Of a DNA stretch of 64,000 nt, positions 45,312-55,593 are shown piece by piece; positions within the stretch are counted from its first letter, which is position 1, and each line of letters starts with the position of its first letter. Source of the stretch: Nilaparvata lugens (taxonomy: Eukaryota; Arthropoda; Insecta; Hemiptera; Delphacidae); assembly GCF_014356525.2 (NCBI RefSeq), contig NC_052508.1, positions 37,959,113 through 38,023,112 on the forward strand, in the 5' to 3' direction. Both the position numbers and the translations under genes were made by a program. Under the pieces are notes generated by a model, which searched no databases, was not told where the DNA came from, and saw nothing but the letters and a program-made list of their open reading frames with translations.

Positions 45312-46610
45312 ATGAGATCACCGGTCAGGGCGCCATATGGATTAATTCCGGAATTCGAGGAAGTGGGAGAAGGGCAGGAGCAATCTTCAGGACAGGTCCA
45401 GGAGTCCCCTACAATGGAGCAACCAGCAGAGCAATCTACATCAAAGGTAATCAGCAATGAATTTTCAAAGGATTATGAACTTTTAAAGCAGATAAACCAT
45501 GAACTTAATCTATGGGCAGAAGCAGAATATGAAAAAAGAAAAGTTCTGAGAACTGATTTCGACAGATTTATTTCAATAACTAATAAACTGTCGGAAACAA
45601 TAGTCAAATTAGAAACAAGGTCAGTAACAATTTCACAGCTAGCGGCAGGGCTCGGAAACACCAATAAGGGTATTCAGGAGTCCCTTAAAAATATAAATAA
45701 GGCAGTAGACAATATAAAACAAAGTGAAAGTAGGCCTATGTTAAGCTATGCTGATATGGTGCAGTTGCCAGGAAAATCGAAGGAAAATAAAGTTGCAGGG
45801 AACAATGTTAGGAAACTACAACCACAGGAGCATATAGTTATGTTGCAGCCAGTCAAACCAGTCCTGAACGAAGTTGAAAACAGTAGAATTATTAAAAATG
45901 TATTGCGGGAGAATATCAAAAACAAAGATGATATTAGACTTAAAAAGACCGTGAATGTTAGAGGAGGTGGCCTCATGATTTTTCTGAATTCGGAAGAGGA
46001 CAAGAAGAAAATAATTGAAAATGAGGCGTTGAAGACTGGAAATATGAAAAATCTGAAAATAGTTGAACCACAGAATAGGAAGCCACGTTTAATAATTTAC
46101 GATGTCCCTAGTGATTTAAGCAAAGAGGAACTAGCCGAGAGCATTTTCAACAAAAACTTTGCTAGCTCTGAACTAGGAAAAGAAGCATTTTTAAGCGGAT
46201 GTAAGCCTCTCTACAAGGTTGGATCAAAGAACAAGGAAGTAGTTCATTGGATCATTGAATGTGAGCCCGAGATAAGAAGAATTCTAATAAATAGGAAACG
46301 AGTCTTTGTCAACATGACTTCTTGCAGGTTAAATGACTTTATTTCGGTTCAAGGTGCTTCAAGTGCCAGTGCTTTGGTCACATTCCAAAGTATTGCAAAA
46401 AAGAAAGTGAAGTCTGCGGTCACTGTGCTGAAGATCATAGCACTAAAGATTGTCCAAATACCGCCAAGGAAGCAATATGTAGCAATTGTAAGAAGAACAA
46501 AAAGCCATCAAATCATAAAGTTCACGATCCACAATGTCCTAGCCACCAGAAATCATTGCAGCAATTGATTGAAAAGACTAATTATGGGATTGTTTAAAAA
46601 TAGATATTGT
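45312..46610 (+). pseudogene. LINE ORF1 (nucleic-acid-binding, three zinc knuckles), frameshifted
   Basis: From ATG 45312 about 345 codons are open: a Glu/Gln-rich N-terminus, a predicted coiled coil (about 45440-45740), a central segment (L-K-K-T-V-N-V-R-G-G-G at 45935-45975, L-I-I-Y-D-V-P at about 46090), then V-N-M-T-S-C-R. A one-base shift near 46340 leads into C-F-K-C...H...C, C-G-H-C...H...C and C-S-N-C...H...C, ending at a stop near 46610. This RRM-like region plus CCHC knuckles is the gag-like ORF1 layout of insect jockey/R1-like LINEs, which coats the RNA. No ORF2 follows. The next block is a different ORF and a BEL insertion, so the LINE is 3' truncated or rearranged. Confidence 0.8.
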
Positions 46611-46677
46611 TCTCAAAAAATAATAAATCAGGCTGGAAATATTGTGTTGGATATTAATGAAATTTTAGGTAATTTGA

Positions 46678-46997
46678 ATGATACAAATAGAGTTCAACAA
46701 AGATCAAAAAGTAGGATCGACATCACTCGTATTTAATTTTGGAGGTTACACTGACCTAAATATTTCCTTCGCCAGCGTAAAAAACGAAAAAGTAAATATT
46801 TCCAAGGGCATTGCTACCGTAGTAAATAGGAAATGTATCAGCATTGATTACTTCAATAGTCTAGCTACTATATTTTCACAAACAAAGCAAATTGATGCAT
46901 CAGTCAAATTCGACGAGACATTGAAAATACTCAATTTGTTTTTATTGACAGATAATAGTAACTTGCTTTCCAATCTAAAAATATTAATATCTATGAT
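46678..46997 (+). pseudogene. unknown ORF, 5' half (split by BEL/Pao)
   Basis: ATG 46678, preceded by an in-frame TGA, opens 106 codons up to the BEL/Pao insertion. The frame at the target-site duplication (ATGAT, codon ATG at 46993) continues exactly in frame at 53298. Without the insertion the ORF would be about 220 codons. Composition is Ile/Leu/Asn/Lys-rich, without signal peptide or transmembrane run. No family is recognised. It may be a host exon, a captured gene or part of an unrecognised element. Confidence 0.5.
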
Positions 46998-47679
46998 TGT
47001 TCTGAACAAAGCTCAGGCTAGAGCTACTAGAGGACTGTAATTTACTATTCAAATAATCAAATACAAACCAGGAGCAAAATTTAATCTTCAATTTGAGCCA
47101 GGTTATTGGTACAGCTAAACTCTGCATTAATGAACAATAAAAAAGAGCAAAAACTCACAAGATTTAATCCAATTTTGTCTACTTGCCCTTCGAAGCCTTT
47201 ATTAGGTGTTTTGGTCAGATTCATGGGTGGGAAGAAATCTGGGAAAAGAAAGGTTTGCTTCCGGGCTGCCTTTTCGTGTTGATTCTGTGTTCCACTTGCA
47301 GGTCATATACTGTGGTTTGAACAAAGCTCAAACTGGAGTCTTTATAAATTCAAATCCGATTCAAATTAATTCAATTTAACACTATTTATGCTGTTATACT
47401 CAATTCACACACACTATACTCAAACAATTATCTACAAGAAATTTCCGATTGAAATTACATTACAAAATACAAATTCGGTCTTTCTACAAGACAACGGGGT
47501 AACAAAACAAGCGAATGGACGAAACAAGAACGACTGAACGACTGAACAAGAATGACTCACTAAAAACATCCAGAATGCCAAGCAGGCAGGACGGTTTGCG
47601 CGTGCGCAAACACAAGCCTGCTATTCACAGAACCAGTCTGGCATTTTGGCGCTACAGTTCGAATGCTCTGGCCGGACCA
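46998..47679 (-). repeat. BEL/Pao 3' LTR, 682 bp
   Basis: Left copy on the plus strand, 3' in element orientation. Same length as 52616-53297, with 8 substitutions and no indel noticed. Confidence 0.93.
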
Positions 47680-47879
47680 TACCCCCGCCTCTGAAAAACT
47701 ATTTTCCAGCCAAGTTACAAAACTGAAAAAACCAAGGAAAGGAAAAATCCAGACATGCCAAAAAAAACAAAAACACCAACACCAAAAAACAACACAAAGA
47801 AAAAATGCAACAAGCACAACAACTATTGAGTTGGGGAGTGGATACAATTTCATTATTACTAGGTTTAACACGGAAAAAA

Positions 47880-49683
47880 CAATTACACTTAAAGACACAA
47901 ATACGAATAATAGAGTGAGCAGACAGTATCCAGAATTTCTGTCTGATCAAGGACAACAATAACGAAGGTCCAGCATGACAGTTCTTCTTGTGATGATAAT
48001 CAATCAACATCAATACAAAAGCGTCGGATTTTGGTAAGATCATCTGATGACAAGTCTCAAATTCCAGTCCAGCATGAGACAAACGACCGCCGACGTGAAT
48101 CACACCTTTATCAATGAATGGAGACAGGCGACGTAGGCGCATAGAACAATCTTCTCCCTTTTCCAATTGCACAAATTCAGATGAAAAATGTATCTTCTGT
48201 ACCACTTTACATAGATACCTCTCAGCAACATCGAAATCTGATTCTTCTGATTGGGGTAAGATTCGAAAGAATTTGAGAACAAGAATTACAATTCTCAAAA
48301 GACGACCATAATCCGAACAATGACCAATCAATGAATATATTGCATTGCTGTTACAATCAGGAGATTTTGTGACTGTCAACACTGACGGTTTTTTCGCCTC
48401 CGGTGGATCCACGATCTCTTCCATTTGAGTTCGGACGGGCCAATCGCATTCGTCCTCTGCTATCCATGATGGACCTGAGAGCCACAACGGAAAATTCACA
48501 AGCTCAACTGGTGATAAACCTCTAGACAAACAATCAGCGGGATTTTCAATTCCGGCAACATGCATCCACTCCTGTATACAAGAATCCTGTATTTTTGCGA
48601 CGCGATTACCAACAAAAGTTTGCCATTTCGCGGATGGAGCATTAATCCAACACAAGGTGACTGTCGAATCAGAGAGTGTGACAATATGAGACACATGACA
48701 ACGTTCACTAATAATAGTGACTACTGAATTCATAAGTTCTGCCAACAAGAGTGCCACACACAACTCCAAACGAGGTATTGAAACAACTTTAGATGGTGCT
48801 ACCTTGGACTTTGAACACAATAATACAACTCTTGACTCCTTGCTCTCCTTCTGCGACTTCACATAGATAACTGCACCATAACCAGACAATGATGCGTCAC
48901 AAAAACCAATCAAACTGATGTGAGAATCCTGAAACAAACCAACGTGACGTGGAACAGCAAATTTCAACAATAGAGGCAACTCTTTTTGACAATTCTCCCA
49001 AAGAGTGCAGATAGACTCAGGCGGCTTCTCGTCCCAATCCACTCCTAATTTCCACAGTTTCTGGACAAGACATTTTAGAAACAATGTAAACGGTGACAAG
49101 AGACCAAGTGGATCATAGATACAAACCATCACTGACAGAATAGAACGCTTAGTAGCGACGACCTCACCACTCTTGACTGAAAACTGAAACAGATCAGTAC
49201 TAGGTTGCCAATTCAATCCCAAGATAGCCAAGGAGTTGTCTGCTTCAAAATCCTTGTACGAAAACGATTTCTCTTCCTCCGAGAATTTCTCCAACATTGA
49301 TGGTGAATTTGAAGTCCACTTTGTGAGCAAGAAACCTCCTCCCTCAAACAGCTGCTTGGACTGACGATACAGCTCCGCGGCCTCTGACTCTGTGGCGACA
49401 GATGTGACTAAGTCGTCCATGAACATGACTCTTGGTATTCTCGCCTTGGCTGCTGGAAAACGATCTCCATCCTCCTCTACAAGCTGGTGGACGGTGCGAA
49501 GCGCCAAATATGGAGAGCTTGAAACACCAAAAACAACACAATTGAGCTGATAATTTTCGATCAGATCCTCCGGCGAAAATCTCCACAATACATGCTGATA
49601 ACGACGGCAGGAATCCTCCACTAATATCTGTCAATACATTTGTTTAATGTCGGCAGTTAGTGCGATTGGGAACAAACGAAAAT
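47880..49683 (-). pseudogene. BEL/Pao pol: RT, RNase H, integrase zinc domain
   Basis: The minus-strand frame resumes after a frameshift near 49690. It reads L-T-A-D-I-K-Q-M-Y with an in-frame stop right after (about 49635), then the RT palm Y-Q-H-V-L-W-R-F and the catalytic F-M-D-D-L-V-T-S (about 49430-49408). The BEL-type connection (I-Y-D-P-L-G-L-L-S-P) and RNase H-like region (F-C-D-A-S, L-S-D-S) follow. An integrase zinc motif (H-H...C...C) ends near 47880. The D-D-E integrase core is deleted: downstream sequence is low-complexity to the LTR. It cannot integrate autonomously. Confidence 0.9.
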
Positions 49684-49686
49684 TAA

Positions 49687-52059
49687 CTAACAAAACAAAA
49701 ATGTCAGTCTGCAATTTTGCAATTTGGGACCAGCATGAAGAACCTGGTTCAATGACAAACCCGATGATGTTCTGGAACCAGCATCAAATACAATTCGGAT
49801 GGGCGTGGTAGTGCTGCTTGCTTTCACGATGGCGTGATGCGGTATGTAGTAACCACCTCGGTCTGTCTGATCTGCTACAAACGACATGTGACCCTGACGT
49901 AGGTAATCGATCAATATTTCATGATATGAAATACGAGTATTGCTGTCAAGCTCTAGTCGTCTCTCCAAAGTCAGCAGTCTGCGTTCGGCGACAGCATACA
50001 AATCTCCCAAGCTGCTGGGCGGCTCCGCAAATGACAAGGCAACAACAAAACGACCAGAATTCACACGATGTACAGACTTCCGAAAATTTACCTCACACTC
50101 CAACTCTTCCAGTTTCAGTTGACAGCTTGGTGCAGGGCACGATTCCAACTCCCAAAAACGTTCCACAAAACTATCCAACGATGGACTATTAACGAATGGA
50201 CTACAGATGGCTGTAAAACAATTCGACACATTCGTTGTTGAAGTGAGAATCGGCGCTCTCCCCATCAGAATGTGACCAAAGACACTATTAACAGTCATCA
50301 ATTCGTGTGATTCACCTATACTTGGACTCCCACGTAGCAAGTGAGGAACTAACTCCGCACCAATGATGCCATCTATTCTACTAGGAATGTAGAATTTGTC
50401 GTCAGCCAGTGTGAGATTTTCAAGATGATGAAGTTTGGATCTGTCGATTTCACAAGACGGCAACTTGTTGATGATTCTATCTACCACTGTGGCATCCATC
50501 GAAAACTTGACGGTAGGATCCAACTTCGACTGAATCGACACACAAGTACGACCTCGAACTCCACTAGTACCACCACCGAATCCACGAACAACGGTTTTCA
50601 TGGGCTGGAATGGTAGTCTCAAACGCCGACACAATTTGGCTGTAACAAAATGACACTGACTCCCGGTGTCAATCAAGAAACGAACATCACAAAGCTGATC
50701 ATTACAATCTCGAACATGTGCAGTGACGGTCGACAACACAATGGTCGAATTTTCTACATCGTTGGATGTAGAACAACAACTAATAGGTGATGTGCCACCT
50801 GCCTTGGAGTTCGACGAGGACGCAACACCTTCATTGGAACTTGATCTGGAAAAGTGCAATAAAGAATGATGAGATTCTCGACATTGAGCACACTGAGTTT
50901 TACTACTACAATCTCTACTCAAATGATCCACATCAAGACAATGAAAACAACAAAATTTTCCTTTAATCAAACAATAACGATCCCAAGGAGTCATTTTCAA
51001 GAAACTTGCACAATCTACTAACCGATGACCCGGTTTTGAGCACTTCAGACAATCGGGCTTTTCACTAGATGCATCGTTAGATGAATCATTAGATTGAACC
51101 ACAAACACCTTTGATTTATTATCCTTTTTGTGCCTCATATTAAACGATTCAGTCTGTTTCTCATCAGAAGGAAGCATCTTAATTTGCTTTTCAATGAATT
51201 TGACATAATCGGCATAAGTTGGCATAGCCTTGTCATGGATGGCCGATTCAAAATTTCTACGAGAACTTGGATCTAGCAATCTCAAGCCATGATAGAGGAA
51301 TATCGAGTCTGACAAATCAGTGAGTTGCAATCTCTTCAATGCATTGATTGAACTGCAAAACCCATCCAAAATCGCAATACAACCTGCCTTTGATTCTGAT
51401 TTTTTTGGACGAAATTCAAAAATTTGTTTGAAATAGGCATCGACTTGCGCCCGTGGATTGTTATAGCGGGTCAATAATGCCTGCCAAATTATTTGATAAT
51501 TATTAGCCAATGGTGGCAAATGACGACAAATATTTGCTGCTTGTCCAGTAAGTCTACTTACAAGATATTGGACCTTCTGCTGATCGTTCAAACTCTTGTT
51601 GTCATGTACCAATGCCTTAAATAGTTCATAAAACACCGACCATTGAGTCTGGTTCCCATCAAATTTCGGAAGGTCGATTTTAGGCAGTACCGACTCGGAC
51701 ACGACCGGTTGTGCACTAGCTGCTGAAGCTGCCAAAGATTGAGCAATAGCATCAGTCGCCTCTCTCTGTTTGAGAGTGTTAGCCGCTACTTCAATATACT
51801 GAAACAGATCTAGATGTGAGTCATTGAATGCTACAACATGGTCTTTATTCAACTCAAGTTCCAACTCATTAACCACTAATTCTGTCTTTTCATAATCCGA
51901 AATGGTCTGAGACACCTGAGGATACAAGATTAAAAATTACTCAGCAACCTTTGGATCAGAGACATTTTTAGACAGTTCATAAATCCTTTGCAATCTGGCA
52001 TACAATTGTTCCAGTTTAGCGCGATGCACCCTGATTTGTTTCTGTAACTTTTCCTCCAT
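49687..52059 (-). pseudogene. BEL/Pao gag and protease, near intact
   Basis: ATG at 52059 is in frame with the long ORF, apart from one stop at about 51942. Order: coiled N-terminus, gag-like DUF1759 region (L-P-K-I-D-L-P-K-F-D-G, then W-S-V-F-Y-E-L-F; about 51690-51400), CCHC-type knuckles (C-L-K-C...G-H...C and C-A-Q-C...H-H at about 51030-50870), retropepsin/DUF1758 (F-L-I-D-T-G-S-Q at about 50680), and the start of RT (P-I-R-I-V-F-D-A at about 49805). It ends at a stop at 49687 after a frameshift. The protease active site D-T-G is intact. Confidence 0.92.
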
Positions 52060-52615
52060 CTTGAACTCATACACAAAACAATTCAGCCCCAACAATACAA
52101 ACAACAAAAAAACAAGAATGAGTTCAAAACTAAATGGAAGGAAGAATCATGACTAGCAAGTTATCAAAGTTAAACTTTGATTATCAATTCACAAGATAAG
52201 TTACTGCTGAAGACAAAACTATATGATTAGATAATGTTCTTCCAACAACTCACAAACAAACGATAAGTTCTTGAATTGAACAAACAAATTCATGCTGGTG
52301 ATTAACCTTCACTAACATGTATAACAAAATGGACAATACAAAATCCAACAAACAAGCAAATTCCCGAAAAAGAGTACAATGAGCCTAGTTTCAGGAAAAT
52401 TACAATTTTAACTGAAATAAATTTAATTTCAGACAAATACAAATTGACAAGAAACCTTGCTCTAGAACAAGGCTACAACAAACTCAAGTTGAGCATAGAT
52501 CAGACCATTCTCAACATGCCAACATTGGACAAATACGAAACTGCTTAAATCCAATGTGTGTGAATTAATCAACAAATTACAAATTTAAATTCATCACGGT
52601 TCGGAGGATCAAAAA

Positions 52616-53297
52616 TGTTCTGAACAAAGCTCAGGCTAGAGCTACTAGAGGACTGTAATTTACTATTCAAATAATCAAATACAAACAAGGAGCAAAATTT
52701 AATCTTCAATTTGAGCCAGGTTATTGGTACAGCTAAACTCTGCATTAATGAACAATAAAAAAGAGCAAAAACTCACCAGATTTAATCCAATTTTGTCTAC
52801 TTGCCCTTCGAAGCCTTTATTAGGTGTTTTGGTCAGATTCATGGGTGGGAAGAAATCTGGGAAAAGAAAGGTTTGCTTCCGGGCTGCCTTTTCGTGTTGA
52901 TTCTGTGTTCCACTTGCAGGTCATATACTGTGGTTTGAACAAAGCTCAAACTGGAGTCTTTATAAATTCAAATCCGATTCAAATTAATTCAATTTAACAC
53001 TATTTACGCTGTTATACTCAATTCACACACACTATACTCAAACAATTATCTACAAGAAATTTCCGATTGAAATTACATTACAAAATACAAATTCGGTCTA
53101 GCTACAAGACAACGGGGTAACAAAACAAGCGAATGGACGAAACAAGAACGACTGAACGACTGAACAAGAATGACTCACTAAAAACATCCAGAATGCCAAG
53201 CAGGCAGGACGGTTTGCGCGTGCGCAAACACAAGCCTGCTATTCACAGAACCAGTCTAGCATTTTGGCGCTACAGATCGAATGCTCTGGCTGGACCA
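52616..53297 (-). repeat. BEL/Pao 5' LTR, 682 bp
   Basis: Right copy, 5' in element orientation. It pairs with 46998-47679. The 170-codon ORF from 53133 begins inside this LTR by accident before entering the host ORF. Confidence 0.93.
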
Positions 53298-53645
53298 ATG
53301 ATCGATGAATGGGCTTCAGATAAACAAGCTCTGACAGTTGGAATTGATTTTATTGGAACCATGGCTGATGTATCTTGTATTGATCTCTCAAGTACTGTCT
53401 TGGCAACAAAACATATTAAATATGTGTTTTACTACAAGGGTATAAATAGTCTTACATTTTTAAATATTCCAGAAGAGAAAAACAATGAGAAAGCATGTCC
53501 AACGGGATACTTACCTGAAAAACCACCCAAACATGAATTTATAAACAGTATGCTGGAGCTCAGAAATCTTCTGAGTCAACATGATCAGATAAATTCTATT
53601 ATTTACTATGAAATTCTGAAATATTTGAAACTGAGACTGTTATGA
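53298..53645 (+). pseudogene. unknown ORF, 3' half (split by BEL/Pao)
   Basis: The frame continues that of 46678-46997 through the duplicated ATGAT and ends at TGA 53643-53645 after about 115 codons. It contains V-G-I-D-F-I-G-T-M-A-D and a Lys/Glu/Pro-rich tail. No family is recognised. The frame continuity across a 6.3-kb insertion is the main evidence that the ORF was once real. Confidence 0.5.
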
Positions 53646-54177
53646 TTAATTTTTGCTGCTCTTATCAGTAATACAATATTCATGCTATGACCTAGTTCAT
53701 TATAAACATTCGACATTATAATGTAATTTTGTGAATAATACATAATTTTAACAATAATATATACATTTTATTCTTCTATTTGAAATTATTCATCCTTTAT
53801 CAATGGTTCTTAATTTTAGAAATAATATTATAGCTTGCATGAAAACCTGGCATGACATTTATAATATATTGAGTCAGTCAGCTGTGTCTGAGCTGCTACA
53901 AAAACATCTGATCAATTGTAAACAAAAGTGTAACCTCCAAAAATTCAATGAGCAATTCATAAATGATTTGTACTTAATTTGCAAAATAATTATAATTCTG
54001 TTAAATAATTCTTTGGAAAAAATGTGTAGTACAAAACGGTACTCCTATCTTAGACTCAGCTCTTGATAAGGAAGCCTTATCACTCGGGTGCTAACTGTTC
54101 GTTTGGCAGATCTTTCATTCTATAAGGGTAATTACAATTTTTCTAGTTAATTCTCCTTTCATGAGATTTACTCAAAA
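53646..54177. other. unassigned, with an 88-codon ORF
   Basis: AT-rich DNA following the split ORF. An ORF at 53803-54066 (87 residues, Ile/Leu/Asn/Lys-rich) has a composition like the split ORF and might belong to the same locus, but it has no recognisable domain. Confidence 0.35.
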
Positions 54178-54352
54178 GATTCATCACAGTGTCTATCATT
54201 CGACAAAGCTGGTGGTACTATCGTTTTCTAGGTCCACAAAGGTGCCAATTATGTTTTTGACAGTGTAGAAATATGATTAATTAATGCAGAGAATTGGCAT
54301 CGCTATTCTTCTATCTTTATCCACTGTCATTATAACGTGGACCTCACTATAG
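54178..54352 (-). mobile_element. truncated MITE copy
   Basis: Reverse complement of much of 23411-23631, ending with the intact end 'aacgtggacctcactatag'. The opposite end is degraded. Confidence 0.75.
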
Positions 54353-55149
54353 CCAAGATTCCATACTGTATGTATACTGTGTCAGCGTTTCCCCACTAAG
54401 GCACTATAAAGACGTTTTTACAGTGCCCTAGGCCCCACAGAGAAGAAAGAAGAATAACTTCTAATGCCCCAGTATGACGTCACGTATTTTGGCTTCAGAG
54501 GTTGGCCTTCTCAGCGTGTCTATTCCAACGAGTTATTATAGTAAACTATAGAGTGGCTGTTGGTGTGCTTACAGCGCTCTCAATGTGTTACACGGCCAAC
54601 TAAGAGCAGCCATGACAGAGAGAGGCAAGATTTCAAGAAGAGCCAGTCTGCCACTGCAGGAATAGATGAGTTTTTTTTTATTCAAATTGATTTCTATCAA
54701 TATAAAATCATCATTCCAATTGGTACTTTTACGAAAATTGAATGAGGTATGTGTGAGAATATTTTTCTTATTGAAATAACCTCTAGAATGTTCAGAATCG
54801 ACTGAGGATACAAAATATAAATGTAGGTCTATAGGAGTAGGCTAGACTAGATCATGCCGACTTTTCATAATTTTGTTTGTGATATTACTTACAAATTGAA
54901 TTGCATATGAAACTACAGTCGAGTTGGATAGATTTAGACTTATTAAACATTTCAACTGTACACTGTTAATATATTATTTTTTGTATTGTGTAGAGAATGT
55001 CAATGAAGTCATTCATCATACAAAAAGTTCCCACAGTCACAATTTTTTTGGTATGTTGTATTTGTATATATTGCCATTATTTTATTGACTGCACTATCCC
55101 CAACGCAAGGTAACAAGAGGTGTTTTTATGATGAGAAGATAAAAGGAAA
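54353..55149. other. unassigned, with a repeat shared with 61670-61800
   Basis: 54500-54640 ('gcgtgtctattcc', 'gagttattatagtaaacta', 'cagccatgacagagagaggc') matches, inverted, the sequence upstream of the F-box exon at about 61670-61790 and partly 22868-22935. No gene. Confidence 0.5.
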
Positions 55150-55570
55150 TAGTGTGTCAAAATTTTTCAGTAAATGTCTACTATAGTTACGTTCATTCAC
55201 ATCTTTTGTATGGAGCAATATTATGGGCCAATTGTAGTGATTTCCATTCACGTTTTGTGTTACAAAAAAGAGCAATAAGAACCATGTATACGGTAATGTT
55301 CCTCCCCTTAAGCACTGCAAAACGCTATTTGTTAGATTGAGAACTATGTGTTTGCCGTGTATTTTTATTTTCCAATGTTGATTATTTATTTATAAAGATT
55401 AACTTGCTCTCATTCTCTAGTCATTTTGATGTTTATCCGCACAACACAAGAAATAGTAGGTTGAACCTAGAAACGAATATTGTCGGTATAAATCTAGTCA
55501 TATCAGTTTTAGGGCTTGTGCAATTGGGTTTTATAATCAGTTACCGTTACATATAAAGAGGCTTACTAGT
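55150..55570 (+). pseudogene. LINE RT C-terminal fragment
   Basis: Plus-strand frames read Y-S-Y-V-H-S-H-L-L-Y-G, W-A-N-C and F-V-L-Q-K-R-A-I-R (about 55180-55290). A degraded tail with H-N-T-R-N-S and F-Y-N-Q-L-P-L-H follows. This is the thumb and C-terminus of a CR1/jockey-like LINE. It directly precedes the endonuclease domain of the next LINE, so either two LINE copies are arranged head to tail or a chimera formed. Confidence 0.72.
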
Positions 55571-55593
55571 GAGTGAATATAAACTTAAAATCC

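Larger units (their letters stand above)
46998..53297 (-). mobile_element. BEL/Pao LTR retrotransposon, 6.3 kb
   Basis: Both LTRs are 682 bp (46998-47679 and 52616-53297), TG...CA-ended. They are flanked by a perfect 5-bp duplication ATGAT (46993-46997, 53298-53302), the usual BEL/Pao length. By eye the LTRs differ at 8 positions (about 1.2%), so the insertion is fairly young. A purine tract (gaggcggggg on the minus strand) adjoins the 3' LTR at 47681-47692. No clear TGG primer-binding site adjoins the 5' LTR. The internal region is 4.9 kb and minus-strand, and lacks the integrase core. Confidence 0.93.

Noticed and set aside
49818..50192. Plus-strand ORFs opposite BEL/Pao gag-pol (also 48114-48311, 50425-50616, 47663-47962)
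   Set aside because: Antisense shadows of the well-supported minus-strand frames.
53133..53297. N-terminal 55 codons of a 170-codon ORF
   Set aside because: This part lies in the BEL/Pao LTR. Only 53298 onward continues the interrupted ORF.
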